A stretch of DNA of 64,000 nt from Listeria weihenstephanensis (GTDB taxonomy: Bacteria; Bacillota; Bacilli; Lactobacillales; Listeriaceae): the NCBI RefSeq assembly GCF_003534205.1, contig NZ_CP011102.1, forward strand, positions 2,678,036 through 2,742,035. The letters run 5' to 3'. The notes under the pieces are model-generated. The model was not told where the DNA came from, ran no database searches, and worked only from the letters and a program-made list of their open reading frames with translations. This document shows positions 29,664-39,128 of the stretch, in pieces; position 1 is the first letter of the stretch; each line of letters begins with the position of its first letter. Both the position numbers and the translations under genes were made by a program.

Positions 29664-30602
29664 TTATTTACCCCACTTTAGGATTAGAGCACCCCATGTA
29701 AGGCCACCACCAAAACCTACTAGTAAAATATTGTCATCCTCTTTAATGCGATTTTCTTCAACAGCGTCAACTAGCGCTAAGACAATAGAAGATGCCGATG
29801 TATTTCCGTATTTATGAACGGTTTTCATTAATTTTTCTTCCGGTAAGCCTAGGCGTTCACGAGACGATTCCATGATACGAATGTTCGCTTGATGCGGAAT
29901 TAATAAATCTAATTCTTCTTTTTCTAGACCTGCACTCTCAAGCACGCGTAACGATGCTTCACCCATTTGACGCACGGCAAAACGGAAAACTTCGCGGCCA
30001 TTCATGTATAGTTTACGTTTTTCGTTTAAGTTTAAATATTTACCGCCTGATCCGTCTGAACCTAGATCAAAAGATAACAAACCGCGGCCATCAGAAACTG
30101 GCCCCATAACAACTGCTCCAGCGCCATCGCCGAAAAGGACCGCTGTGCTGCGATCATCCCAATCTGTAATTTTTGATAGTTTATCTGCACCAACAATGAC
30201 GATATTTTTGTATGCGCCTGTTTGGATGAATTGTGCGGCTGTTACCGTTCCGAATGTGAAACCGGCACATGCTGCTCCTAGATCCATTGCTGCTGCATTG
30301 TTTGCGCCTAAACGGTCTTGAATAATGTTACCCACGGATGGGAAATTGGATTCTTGTGTTACTGTTGCCACGATAATTAGATCGATGTCCGCTGGTGTTA
30401 ATCCTGCGTTTTCGATCGCTGCTTTTGCTGCTTCGTAAGCCATATCGTGTACATATTCATCTTCACGCGCGATGTGGCGTTCTTCGATTCCTGTTCTCGA
30501 GCGAATCCACTCGTCGGATGTATCCATCATTTTTTCTAAATCTGCATTTGTTAATACGCGTTCTGGTACATATTTTCCAACACCTAAAATACCTGCATTC
30601 AT
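29664..30602 (-). CDS. fabH: 3-oxoacyl-[acyl-carrier-protein] synthase III
   Basis: A 312-residue enzyme that starts fatty acid synthesis by condensing acyl-CoA with malonyl-ACP; in Listeria-type bacteria it favours branched primers. The catalytic Cys is in [12 protein letters not shown], His in [12 protein letters not shown] and Asn in HKYGNTSAS. The frame is open for 73 codons upstream, but ATG 30602 ([13 protein letters not shown]) has GGAGG and is the family start. The promoter about 310 bp upstream carries a FapR box. Confidence 0.96.
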   Translation of the reverse strand: MNAGILGVGKYVPERVLTNADLEKMMDTSDEWIRSRTGIEERHIAREDEYVHDMAYEAAKAAIENAGLTPADIDLIIVATVTQESNFPSVGNIIQDRLGANNAAAMDLGAACAGFTFGTVTAAQFIQTGAYKNIVIVGADKLSKITDWDDRSTAVLFGDGAGAVVMGPVSDGRGLLSFDLGSDGSGGKYLNLNEKRKLYMNGREVFRFAVRQMGEASLRVLESAGLEKEELDLLIPHQANIRIMESSRERLGLPEEKLMKTVHKYGNTSASSIVLALVDAVEENRIKEDDNILLVGFGGGLTWGALILKWGK

Positions 30603-30898
30603 TTTTGTATTCCTCCAAGAAAAATTAGTGGTGAAGCGCCTTAACTCGCTTCGGGGTCGTACATATAAAAAAAGGATAATTGCTGTTTTTGCGAATGAGT
30701 AGGTGGTAATTTGGGGTTTTCTGGCCTCGCGTATTTTGTTTGGTGAATTGGCGAGGCTTTTGGTTTGTAGCTTTCCCAATCCAGCCTTACACGCCATCCC
30801 CTCGGAAATAGTGACAAACACGGCAAAAGTCTAAGTGATGGCTTGCACCATGTTTGTCACTATTTCTGTCAGGGATGAGCCAGCATGTTCAGCTTTTT
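30603..30898 (-). promoter_or_regulatory. Long structured leader of fabH
   Basis: About 300 nt between the FapR-controlled promoter and the fabH ribosome binding site. It contains a perfect 16-bp inverted repeat (30805-30820 and 30851-30866, GAAATAGTGACAAACA) extended by CATCCC/GGGATG (30795-30800 and 30872-30877). Two smaller stems lie downstream (GCCTCGC/GCGAGGC and GAAGCG/CGCTTC). No named riboswitch is recognised. Confidence 0.6.
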
Positions 30899-30943
30899 TT
30901 ATTACCTGGTCCTAATTTTAACAGACAATCACTTATTTAACAA
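30899..30943 (-). promoter_or_regulatory. fabH promoter with FapR operator
   Basis: On the minus strand TTGTTA (30943-30938), 17 bp spacer, TAAAAT (30920-30915). Overlapping it, TTAGGACCAGGTAATAA (30915-30899) resembles the FapR box (TTAGTACCTGGTACTAA). FapR represses lipid-synthesis genes until malonyl-CoA accumulates. Confidence 0.7.
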
Positions 30944-30972
30944 TAGAAATTATCAAATTGCATTCCTCACAA

Positions 30973-31005
30973 GTAAATAAGCCGAGCCTCAACAGTTGGC
31001 TCAGC
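30973..31005 (-). terminator. Terminator after the coiled-coil membrane protein gene
   Basis: GCTGAGCC / GGCTCGGC stem on the minus strand followed by TTATTT, 32 bp past the stop. Confidence 0.6.
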
Positions 31006-31036
31006 ATATTTTACGTATGTCATCTAAGTAACAGTA

Positions 31037-31987
31037 TTACTTAGTAAAAATAATATTATAAATTCCAAACCCTGACCGACTATCTGAAATTAGAAATTTA
31101 ACAGTTGTTGCATCAGTAATATCATACTCATAATGATGTGAAGTTATATCAGCACGTATATTTTCTTGATATTTTTGCACACCACTCAATTCAACTTTCA
31201 TTTTAGCGTCTTCTAGAGAGCTTGTGGATTCGTCTAACTTACCGATATCAAATTCCATTTTAGTAAACTTTGTATCCGTATTTAATAAAGCTATATTATC
31301 TCCGAAACTATATTCTTTAAAAATAAAGCCATCATTTATGATTTTCCCACCTACATGGTAGTCTTCGTCAGTATTTTCAAGCGAGGTATAGTTCTCCCCA
31401 CCATATAATATACTGTATTGTTCTGATAAAGCTTGTTTTGTAACCTTTTGATCAGATTTAGATCCAATGTAAATGGTTTTAGCATCTTCATCATAGTTTA
31501 ATTCTTGATCAATGAGACTTTTCAATATATCTTCATTATAGTAGATTGAATCATTAACAGCTGCAATTACATTATTACCTTTGTTAGTTGGCAAACCATC
31601 TACAACTAAAGATATTTTGCTTAATTCTGCGTATTTCTTTTGTGCTAAGTCTTTATTTTTTTCAGATAATTTACCTTGTTCTTGTGCTTGATTAGCTATT
31701 GTATATTTTAATTCACTATTTTCTTTTTTTAATTTTTCAATTTCGGATATCTTTTCTTCATATCCTGGGAATATGACCGGAATTCGCTCTTCAGGGCCTA
31801 GATAAGGAAATGCTGCAATAACGATACCAGCATAAGCAACTAGAAGAGGTGAGAAATCTTTTATAATTCCCAACGTAGTTTGCTCTTTTTTATTAACATT
31901 CTTTAAATTAAATTTCCAAAATAGAACTCCTGAAATAACGATAACGAATAATATAATTACTAATAGTACAACTAAAAATATATTCAA
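31037..31987 (-). CDS. Membrane-anchored coiled-coil protein of unknown function
   Basis: A 316-residue protein. Two N-terminal hydrophobic segments (about 3-25 and 44-64) are followed by a coiled coil (about 78-122, EKISEIEKLKKENSELKYT). Next comes an alpha/beta region with VVDGLPTNKGNNVIAAVNDSIYYNEDILKSL, a pattern like copper-amine-oxidase N-terminal-type wall modules. The C-terminal beta-rich domain (about 205-316, FISDSRSGFG-like ending) could bind carbohydrate. No family is certain. Codon use is AT-richer than neighbours and the gene sits between conserved fabH and gpmA, so it is likely an acquired accessory gene. Confidence 0.65.
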   Translation of the reverse strand: MNIFLVVLLVIILFVIVISGVLFWKFNLKNVNKKEQTTLGIIKDFSPLLVAYAGIVIAAFPYLGPEERIPVIFPGYEEKISEIEKLKKENSELKYTIANQAQEQGKLSEKNKDLAQKKYAELSKISLVVDGLPTNKGNNVIAAVNDSIYYNEDILKSLIDQELNYDEDAKTIYIGSKSDQKVTKQALSEQYSILYGGENYTSLENTDEDYHVGGKIINDGFIFKEYSFGDNIALLNTDTKFTKMEFDIGKLDESTSSLEDAKMKVELSGVQKYQENIRADITSHHYEYDITDATTVKFLISDSRSGFGIYNIIFTK

Positions 31988-32199
31988 TGTAAATTCTCCT
32001 TTTATCTCTATGTAATATCTTCTATATTGTACTCTATTAAAACTTACGCTTAAAGAATGCTAGAACATTCAATATAGACACTCACATAGTTATCATATCC
32101 TAAATCATAGTCAAGAACAGCCCTCCTATAATATGGTATCACGGACTCGATTTATTGTAAACGTTTTTTTACAATATATTCATATATATAGACAAATAC

Positions 32200-32229
32200 T
32201 TGTTCAATTTATCGTTTTTATGCTAGAAT
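32200..32229 (+). promoter_or_regulatory. Candidate promoter for the DUF2929 gene
   Basis: TTGTTC (32200-32205), 18 bp spacer, TAGAAT (32224-32229). Confidence 0.45.
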
Positions 32230-32263
32230 GATGACAGGAATCCTTGAATGGAGGTGTTGTGTC

Positions 32264-32452
32264 ATGCGTTATATTGTGACATTTTTCTGGGTGTTTATTT
32301 TAGCTCAAATGTCTGAGTATGTTGCTGCTTCTGTTATTGCAACGACTTACGATTTCACAATGGGAACTATTATGGCGGTCGCTATTTCCATCGCGATTTT
32401 CATTATTCCTGTATTGATGCCCAAAGAAAGCGAAACTTACGATATCAAATAA
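32264..32452 (+). CDS. DUF2929-family small membrane protein (YjzD-like)
   Basis: A 62-residue protein with two membrane segments (RYIVTFFWVFILAQMSEYVAAS and MAVAISIAIFIIPVLM). It matches the DUF2929/YjzD layout, whose function is unknown, and relatives often lie near fatty-acid genes, as here. ATG 32264 is nine bases after GGAGG; an upstream in-frame ATG at 32228 lacks a site. Confidence 0.75.
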   Translation: MRYIVTFFWVFILAQMSEYVAASVIATTYDFTMGTIMAVAISIAIFIIPVLMPKESETYDIK

Positions 32453-32496
32453 AAAAAGTATGTTGACCAAAAAACTGGCCAACATACTTTTTTTAT
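32450..32496. terminator. Bidirectional terminator between the DUF2929 gene and gpmA
   Basis: AAGTATGTTG ... CAACATACTT stem with A and T tracts on both sides. Confidence 0.85.
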
Positions 32497-33186
32497 TTAT
32501 TCACCTAGATAATATTTGTTCGTTGGTTTTAATTCATCATCCAATTCGTACACTAATGGTACGCCGGTTGGAATCTCAACTTCCATGATATCATCGTCAC
32601 TGATACCTTCTAAAAATTTGACTAAAGCGCGTAAACTGTTACCATGTGCTGCGATGACGACGCGTTTGCCACTTTTTATTTCTGGTGCGATTGTGTCCAT
32701 CCAATATGGGATAACGCGTTCTAGGGTTACTTTTAGATTTTCGCCTGTTGGAATTGTGCTCGTATCTAATAACTGATAGCGGCGATCATTTTTTGCTTGG
32801 CGTTCGTCACCTTCTTCTAGTAATGGTGGTAATGTGTCATAGCTACGACGCCATAGTTGGACTTGGTCTGCCCCGTATTTTTTGGCTGTTTCTTCTTTGT
32901 TTAGGCCTTGTAATGCGCCGTAATGTCTTTCGTTTAAGCGCCATGATTTGTACACGGGAACCCACAATTGATCGGAACCTGCTAAGGCGAAATCCAGTGT
33001 TCGGATAGCGCGGGTTAGGACTGATGTGAAGGCCACGTCGAATTCAAGTCCTGCTTCTTTAATTAGCTCGCCTGCTCTTTTTGCCTCTTCAACGCCTTGT
33101 TCTGATAAGTCGACATCATGCCAACCTGTAAATAGGTTTAACTTGTTCCACTCACTTTGTCCGTGACGAATTAATACTAATTTCAT
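32497..33186 (-). CDS. gpmA: 2,3-bisphosphoglycerate-dependent phosphoglycerate mutase
   Basis: A 229-residue histidine phosphatase that interconverts 3- and 2-phosphoglycerate in glycolysis. Phosphohistidine motif [10 protein letters not shown] (His8 from ATG 33186), [19 protein letters not shown] and [11 protein letters not shown] are all intact. ATG 33186 is nine bases from GAGAGG; ATG 33195 would add three residues. Confidence 0.95.
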   Translation of the reverse strand: MKLVLIRHGQSEWNKLNLFTGWHDVDLSEQGVEEAKRAGELIKEAGLEFDVAFTSVLTRAIRTLDFALAGSDQLWVPVYKSWRLNERHYGALQGLNKEETAKKYGADQVQLWRRSYDTLPPLLEEGDERQAKNDRRYQLLDTSTIPTGENLKVTLERVIPYWMDTIAPEIKSGKRVVIAAHGNSLRALVKFLEGISDDDIMEVEIPTGVPLVYELDDELKPTNKYYLGE

Positions 33187-33351
33187 TTCTTTCATCCTCT
33201 CCGCATTTCATTTCCATACCACTTGCATTTTTCCCTATTTTCTTAAGTATAAAACGCTTTGCTCGGAAAAGAAAGTCTGAGCAAAGCGCTAAGCATAACT
33301 ATTGAAAAACTAATTTCAGCGATATCCTCGCTAAACCTCCGCGTGGAATTT

Positions 33352-35946
33352 TTAGTTGTTCACAATATCAAAATCGAATGCACCATCTTTTAGTGTGATT
33401 GCTACTTCGGAATGTGGCAAGATGTTTCCTGCAACGATTTCACGGGCAAGTGGTGTTTCGATTTGGCGTGTGATATAGCGTTTCAATGGACGAGCGCCGT
33501 AAACTGGATCGTACGCCTCTTCAGCAATGAATTCTTTCGCTTCGTCTGTCATCGTGATTTTCATTTCTTGACCAGCAAGACGCGCTTCCAATTCCGCAAC
33601 CACTTTTTCAACAATGCCTTTGATGTTTTCAAGAGTGAGTGGTTTGAAAAGAATAATATCGTCTACACGGTTCAAAAATTCAGGCTTGAAGGATGCTTGT
33701 AGAACTTCTAGCACGTCCTCTTCTAGCTTCTCGGAGATTTCGCCATTTACCGTGCGTTCGAGTAACATTGTGGAGCCAATATTCGACGTCATGATGATCA
33801 CCGTATTTTTAAAATCGATCAGGCGTCCTTGGGAATCGGTGATACGACCGTCATCCAGCACTTGGAGTAAGATATTGAACACATCGGGATGCGCCTTTTC
33901 AATTTCATCAAGTAAAATGATCGAATACGGATTGCGTCGAACGGCTTCAGTTAGTTGACCGCCTTCTTCATAGCCAATATATCCTGGAGGAGCACCGACA
34001 AGTCTTGATACGGCGTGTTTTTCCATGTACTCCGACATATCGATTCGAATCATGTGATCTTCCGCATCAAAAAGATTGAAGGCTAGTGCTTTGGCCAGTT
34101 CGGTTTTTCCGACACCAGTTGGGCCTAGGAAAATGAAGGAACCAATCGGGCGACGCGGATCTTTAATTCCGGCACGTGCACGAATCACAGCATCACTTAC
34201 TAATTGTACTGCGTTTTCTTGACCAATGACTTTTTCTTTTAGCGAATCAGCGAGTTTCAACAGTTTTTCACGTTCGCCTTCTACGAGTTTATTCACTGGA
34301 ATTCCTGTCCATCTGCCGACGATATCTGCAATTTCATTCTCGGTCACTTCTTCTTGTAAAAGTCGATCCTCATTCTCTGTTTTTTCCCGATTTTCTTCTT
34401 CTAAAGCGGCAAGTTCTTTCTCCACTTCTGGAATCCGTCCGTGGCGAAGTTCTGCGGCTTTATTTAAATCATAATTATTTTCGGCCTCTTCTAATTCATG
34501 ACGTAAATGTTCGATTTGTTCACGAACTTCTCTGATTTTGCCGATTTCATTTTTCTCAGATTCCCATTTTGATTTCATCTTGTTGGCTTCTTCTTTATAA
34601 TCTGCGAGCTCTTTTTGGAGTATTTCCAAACGGCGTTCACTCGCTGGGTCCTTCTCTTCTTTTAGCGCGGCTTCTTCGATTTCTAATTGCATCACTTTAC
34701 GCGTTACTTCGTCGAGCTCACTTGGCATCGAATCAATTTCCACGCGGATCGTTGCGCACGCTTCATCCACAAGGTCAATCGCTTTATCTGGCAAAAATCT
34801 GTCGGTAATATAGCGGTTCGAAAGTGTCGCTGCTGCAACAAGCGCATTATCGTGAATGTTAACCCCATGATGAATTTCAAAACGTTCTTTTAGTCCCCGT
34901 AAAATGGAAACTGTATCTTCGACGGTTGGTTCAGGAACAAGCACTTTTTGGAATCTCCGTTCAAGTGCTGGATCTTTTTCAATGTATTGACGGTATTCGT
35001 CGAGTGTTGTAGCGCCAATACAGTGAAGTTCCCCGCGGGCAAGCATTGGTTTTAGCATATTTCCCGCATCCATCGCGCCATCTGTTTTACCAGCGCCAAC
35101 GATCGTATGGATTTCATCGATAAATAGTAAAATCTCGCCATCGCTGTCTTTTACTTCTTGTAAAACAGCTTTCAAACGTTCTTCAAACTCACCGCGATAT
35201 TTCGCCCCAGCAAGTAAAGAACCAATATCCAATGAAATAATCGTCTTATCTTTCAAGCCTTCTGGTACATCTTTTCTGACAATCCGTTGTGCGAGTCCTT
35301 CGACGATCGCTGTTTTACCAACACCTGGTTCTCCGATTAGAACTGGGTTATTTTTAGTTTTACGTGATAAAATGCGAATTACATTACGGATTTCAGCGTC
35401 ACGACCGATGACTGGATCAATTTTTCCAGTGCGCACTTCGGCAACTAGATCGCGACCATATTTTAATAGTGCTTCATATTGTTCTTCTGCGTTTTGTGTT
35501 GTCACTCGTTTTCCTCCTCTTATTTGTAGTATTGCTTCATTCAATTGTTTTTTCGAAATCCCGATTGCCTCGGTGATTGGATTCTTTTTCTGATTCATAA
35601 TCGCAAGCAATAAATGCTCGGTTGATATATAGTCATCCTCGAGCTTTTGCTGCTCTTTTCCAGCATCCGCAATAAGTTCGTATAAAGATGGACTCATCGC
35701 TTGGCCGTATTGCACATTGCTTCCCGTTACACTCGGTAACTTCTCTATTTCCGCTTGCACGACAGCTTGTAGTTTTTTGACATCGACTTCCGCGACCTCA
35801 TATACTCGCTTCGCAAAATCACTTTGTTCAAGCAATGATGCGAAAATATGTGCCGTATCTATTTGTTGTTGCTTACCCTCAATAGCTAGTTGTTGAGCTG
35901 CCGCGATTGTTTCTTGGACCTGTTGTGTAAATTTTTGCATTTCCAT
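33352..35946 (-). CDS. clpB: Chaperone ATPase ClpB
   Basis: About 864 residues: N-domain (1-145), AAA-1 with GEPGVGKT and LLFIDEIH, the coiled-coil M domain (about 405-525) that marks ClpB as a disaggregase working with DnaK, and AAA-2 with GPTGVGKT and LLDEIEKAH. There is no ClpP-binding loop of the ClpA/ClpC type. Start ATG 35946 is nine bases from GAGGTG; ATG 35940 is an alternative. The promoter carries a perfect tandem CtsR box. Confidence 0.97.
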   Translation of the reverse strand: MEMQKFTQQVQETIAAAQQLAIEGKQQQIDTAHIFASLLEQSDFAKRVYEVAEVDVKKLQAVVQAEIEKLPSVTGSNVQYGQAMSPSLYELIADAGKEQQKLEDDYISTEHLLLAIMNQKKNPITEAIGISKKQLNEAILQIRGGKRVTTQNAEEQYEALLKYGRDLVAEVRTGKIDPVIGRDAEIRNVIRILSRKTKNNPVLIGEPGVGKTAIVEGLAQRIVRKDVPEGLKDKTIISLDIGSLLAGAKYRGEFEERLKAVLQEVKDSDGEILLFIDEIHTIVGAGKTDGAMDAGNMLKPMLARGELHCIGATTLDEYRQYIEKDPALERRFQKVLVPEPTVEDTVSILRGLKERFEIHHGVNIHDNALVAAATLSNRYITDRFLPDKAIDLVDEACATIRVEIDSMPSELDEVTRKVMQLEIEEAALKEEKDPASERRLEILQKELADYKEEANKMKSKWESEKNEIGKIREVREQIEHLRHELEEAENNYDLNKAAELRHGRIPEVEKELAALEEENREKTENEDRLLQEEVTENEIADIVGRWTGIPVNKLVEGEREKLLKLADSLKEKVIGQENAVQLVSDAVIRARAGIKDPRRPIGSFIFLGPTGVGKTELAKALAFNLFDAEDHMIRIDMSEYMEKHAVSRLVGAPPGYIGYEEGGQLTEAVRRNPYSIILLDEIEKAHPDVFNILLQVLDDGRITDSQGRLIDFKNTVIIMTSNIGSTMLLERTVNGEISEKLEEDVLEVLQASFKPEFLNRVDDIILFKPLTLENIKGIVEKVVAELEARLAGQEMKITMTDEAKEFIAEEAYDPVYGARPLKRYITRQIETPLAREIVAGNILPHSEVAITLKDGAFDFDIVNN

Positions 35947-36033
35947 AGAATAACGCACCTCTTTTCTAGTTTCTTTCTATTATAAAAGATCAGCCGCAAA
36001 AATTCCTCCGCTTTAAGAAGGAGTTTTCGAATC

Positions 36034-36087
36034 ACTGACCTTTACTGACCATATGATTATTATAGACCCTTTTTACATATTTGTCCA
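36034..36087 (-). promoter_or_regulatory. clpB promoter with CtsR operator
   Basis: On the minus strand TGGACA (36087-36082), 17 bp spacer, TATAAT (36064-36059), then GGTCAGT AAA GGTCAGT (36050-36034). The direct heptamer repeat with 3-bp spacing is the CtsR layout (consensus RGTCAAA NAN RGTCAAA), placed over the transcription start. Confidence 0.8.
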
Positions 36088-36304
36088 CACAAAAAAGCTA
36101 GATTTTGAGCATTTTTCCTTGGTATACCTCTCGTACAGTCTTATTGTGATGTCCTCATAAATAGCAGAAATTATGATGTAGTAGTACGGATTAACAAACT
36201 CCTACTTCAATCCAAAATTCGACATCGATGATAAAAGCATGCAGCAAAGCGCCCATGTTCCCTAAATCTCTAAACCTCCAAAACCCAGAATTCACCAGTA
36301 AACC

Positions 36305-36430
36305 AAAGCGTGCCCGCCAAATGATTAGTTCCTAGGCAAAAGCGAGCACCGAAGCGGAATGTACGATTTGTACATGAGCATCGGAGCACAGCTTTTAACG
36401 ACGGAAATGATCGTTTGGCGGGCACGCTTT
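36305..36430. repeat. Hairpin element B: variable arms, conserved core
   Basis: A perfect 17-bp inverted repeat (36305-36321 and 36414-36430, arm AAAGCGTGCCCGCCAAA). An inner AAAAGC/GCTTTT stem surrounds the core 36351-36385, which matches element A at 31 of 35 positions, including the TGTACGA-TTGTACA palindrome. It lies 8 bp after the stop codon of the Bax-inhibitor-like gene on the same strand, and its outer stem plus flanking T could terminate transcription. 36088-36304 shows no gene. Confidence 0.85.
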
Positions 36431-36437
36431 TGATGAA

Positions 36438-37106
36438 TTAGTTGCGGCCGGTGAAAAGCCTTAAAAGAAACAAGAACAAGTTCAAGAAGTCCAAATACAA
36501 GCTCAGCGCAAGTACCGGCACATCCTTCATCGTAACATCCCGTTTCATAATCTGATTAAAATCGAATAAAATATACAGCGAGAACAATAACGTCCCTGCT
36601 CCTGCAAAAATCGTTGACATCAACGAACCTAGCGGGAAAAAGATCGAAATTAGCGAGATAACAACTAAAATAATCAATGCCGCGAATAATCCTTTTGCCA
36701 TGAAAGATAAATCAGTTTTCATCTTCGCACCGACAAATCCGAGTACCGTAAAAGTAACCGTTGCCGTTGCAAAGGCCATCAGAACCGCGTTACCAGCTCC
36801 TGCGTCCAAATACCATTGCAATGTTGGCGCTAAAACTAAACCTGTTACAAAGGCAAATGCCAATAATAAACCATAGCCTATTTTCGAGGCACTCTTGCTA
36901 CGGCGTACAAAGATCATCGCGATCAATAACGCAAATTCTAAAACAACAAGCGGTATATAAAACGACATCGGAATCCCGCGACCAATCACCGTCCCAAGCG
37001 TCGCCATTACTAAAGAAATGACAAACCAGTTTAGTACCTTTTGCATAATTTCTGCCTTCGTGGCGCCTGTCACTGTTTGTTCTGCACTGCTATACGTATC
37101 ATTCAT
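36438..37106 (-). CDS. Bax inhibitor-1/YccA family membrane protein
   Basis: A 222-residue protein with seven membrane segments. The last segments contain LFDFNQIMKRD, with the conserved acidic residue of the BI-1 family near the C-terminus. B. subtilis YetJ in this family is a pH-sensitive calcium leak channel; here that role is inferred only. Its own gene is followed at once by hairpin element B. Confidence 0.85.
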   Translation of the reverse strand: MNDTYSSAEQTVTGATKAEIMQKVLNWFVISLVMATLGTVIGRGIPMSFYIPLVVLEFALLIAMIFVRRSKSASKIGYGLLLAFAFVTGLVLAPTLQWYLDAGAGNAVLMAFATATVTFTVLGFVGAKMKTDLSFMAKGLFAALIILVVISLISIFFPLGSLMSTIFAGAGTLLFSLYILFDFNQIMKRDVTMKDVPVLALSLYLDFLNLFLFLLRLFTGRN

Positions 37107-37374
37107 CTAATTCTCTCCCATCCATGGATTATGAATTTAGTATACCATGACGAGAATTGCTTGAAAACCTTTCATTTACAAATTCCCCGTTACCTATAAA
37201 CCAAATTGAGATAAAATCGCACTGCCAAGACCAAACATGGCAACATAATATATTTTTGTGGATTTTCGGACATGCAAATGAACATTATCAATTATTAATA
37301 AGATAATGTTGGCGTATTTTATTAGTGTAAAGTAGTAAAGAAACACGTTCATGTTGATTAGATTAAGGTTCTTT

Positions 37375-38097
37375 TTATATCGTTTCGATCATGCCGAAAC
37401 CCATACCGCGCATTGAGCCGATACCGCCTTGGACAAAATGATTTAATAAATAAGGTTGGCCGACAAGCTCAAATTTACCGAGCGAGCAAGCAACGTGAAG
37501 ATTATAACATACAACAACAGTCTTTTTAATGGCTACTTTTTTAAATTGTAATGCCTCGATATCATCTTTTACGTATTCGCCAAATTTATCACGTAATTGA
37601 AAATATAGATTTCGTTTTAAAATCGCTTCAAAAGCATCCTCTTCCCACCAATAAAACCAGTCTTTTCTCGTCTCTTTATTATGGTCTCGGCATACAATTG
37701 GCGACAGCGTTTTAAATGCGATTCGGTCGGAAACAATCGGTTCTTCACGCACAATTTTAATATCTTTCACTCGAATTTGATTCATTGTTGAAAATGGCAG
37801 TAATTTATTCCGCACGTTCATGAGTGCATTGTAATAATTAATACCTAGCTCCGCATCGGCCGTAGCAAAATTGATCACTAATTTTTTCTGTTCTAACTCA
37901 ATAACAGTCCCGTTAAATACTGGTTTTGGAAGGTATACGGAGAATGTAAAGTTTTTCTGTTTATTACCGCCATACATTTCTTTATACTTTTCCTCATTTG
38001 ACTTCGATAAACCCGCTTTCATCACGCTGACGACTTTCCGTCTATAATCTGCCGGAATCTTATCCGACGTCAACTCGCAACTAATTTTAAGTCTCAT
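37375..38097 (-). CDS. cas6: CRISPR-associated endoribonuclease Cas6 (solitary)
   Basis: A 240-residue RAMP protein that would cut CRISPR precursor RNA within the repeat. Two RRM-like halves are seen, with family motifs NFTFSVYLPKP (50-60), LSPIVCRD (131-138) and the C-terminal glycine-rich loop GGIGSMRGMGFGMIE (224-238). No other cas gene lies nearby; neighbours are a Bax-inhibitor-like gene and treR. The first histidine is His139, so the N-terminal catalytic histidine of many Cas6 enzymes is absent; other candidates are His201 and His220. Start ATG 38097 follows GAGGGGGA. It may serve the CRISPR array at 53.9-54.9 kb in trans. Confidence 0.9.
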   Translation of the reverse strand: MRLKISCELTSDKIPADYRRKVVSVMKAGLSKSNEEKYKEMYGGNKQKNFTFSVYLPKPVFNGTVIELEQKKLVINFATADAELGINYYNALMNVRNKLLPFSTMNQIRVKDIKIVREEPIVSDRIAFKTLSPIVCRDHNKETRKDWFYWWEEDAFEAILKRNLYFQLRDKFGEYVKDDIEALQFKKVAIKKTVVVCYNLHVACSLGKFELVGQPYLLNHFVQGGIGSMRGMGFGMIETI

Positions 38098-38216
38098 CCC
38101 TATCCCCCTCTTGATTGTTTCCATTCAATACTAATATATCACTTTTTTACAAATACATCCAACAGAAGCATCCTCTTCCCTTATCAAAATATCTTTAGTA
38201 CAATACATACATGAAG

Positions 38217-38228
38217 CTGTTTAAACAA
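38217..38228 (+). promoter_or_regulatory. TreR-like operator upstream of treR
   Basis: CTGTTTAAACAA, sharing the TGTTTAAACA centre with the two treP operators, 26 bp before the treR start. Suggests autoregulation. Confidence 0.55.
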
Positions 38229-38253
38229 ATAAGCAAAAACGGGGGTACATACA

Positions 38254-38976
38254 TTGGGAAAAGCTGTTTATCATGATATCTATTTAGAGCTGAAAAAAGA
38301 CATTGAGGAAGACCAATATGCTTTTAAAGAAATGTTGCCAACAGAACAAGTGCTTATCAAGCGCTTCAATTGCAGTCGCAACACTGTTCGTCGAGCTATT
38401 TCCGAACTTGCAAAAGATGGTTATATTCAAAGTGTGCGCGGTAAAGGGGTCATGGTCATTCACCGACATGAGTCGATTGAGTTCATGTTTGGCGGCGTGG
38501 AAAGCATGAAAGAATCCTTCGTTCGCAACCATAAAACGTTTCAGACCGAGGTCGTTCATTTTGAGGAGTTAACGGTGGATGAGGCGCTGGCTCAAAAAAC
38601 GATGCTATCGGTCGGTACCGAAGTTTATTATATAAAGCGGCTCCGTTTAGTTGAAGATGAGGCGCTGATTCTTGATGTGAATTATTTTGATCGTTCCGTT
38701 GTCCGCGATTTAACACCTGAAAAAGCGGCCGCATCGATTTATGAATATATTGAAGAGGAGCTAAAAGTGAAAATCGTAACTTCGAAGCGCTATATCGTCG
38801 TTGAAAAAGCACAAGAAGATGATAAAAAATATCTTGATTTAGCAGGCTATGATTGCCTTGCCGTCGTGAAAAATTACGCGTACGATGCAAATGGCACGAT
38901 GTTTGAATATACCGAATCGAGACACCGCCCAGATCGGTTTGTATTTTTCGATTCTGCGCAGCGGTTAAAAGGGTAA
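38254..38976 (+). CDS. treR: Trehalose operon repressor TreR (GntR family)
   Basis: A 240-residue GntR/HutC regulator: winged HTH (about 5-70, LPTEQVLIKRFNCSRNTVRRAISELAKDGYIQSVRGKG) and a UTRA effector domain (about 95-235) expected to sense trehalose-6-phosphate. The start is TTG 38254 after GGGGG; no ATG lies early enough to keep the HTH. Its operators flank the gene and fill the treP promoter. Confidence 0.9.
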   Translation: MGKAVYHDIYLELKKDIEEDQYAFKEMLPTEQVLIKRFNCSRNTVRRAISELAKDGYIQSVRGKGVMVIHRHESIEFMFGGVESMKESFVRNHKTFQTEVVHFEELTVDEALAQKTMLSVGTEVYYIKRLRLVEDEALILDVNYFDRSVVRDLTPEKAAASIYEYIEEELKVKIVTSKRYIVVEKAQEDDKKYLDLAGYDCLAVVKNYAYDANGTMFEYTESRHRPDRFVFFDSAQRLKG

Positions 38977-39101
38977 TCCACGAACTCCACTTTCACTCGT
39001 TAAAATGTGCCATCAAGTAGCATCCAATAAATCCATTGCAAAACAATCCGATATCACGTTAACACTGCAAGAAAAACAATGAATCGAAACTTTTTAACCC
39101 T

Positions 39102-39128
39102 GAAACCTCGCCTTGGCGGGGTTTCTTT
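39102..39128 (+). terminator. Terminator after treR
   Basis: GAAACCTCGCC / GGCGGGGTTTC stem with a 2-base loop, followed by TTT. It abuts the first treP operator. Confidence 0.6.

Noticed and set aside
30603-30821. 73-codon in-frame extension of fabH
   Set aside because: No ribosome binding site or family similarity; it lies in the structured leader, and ATG 30602 with GGAGG gives the conserved FabH start.
37281-37310. 9-bp inverted repeat AACATTATC/GATAATGTT downstream of cas6
   Set aside because: AT-only weak stem with no clear T tract; could be a poor terminator but cannot be supported.
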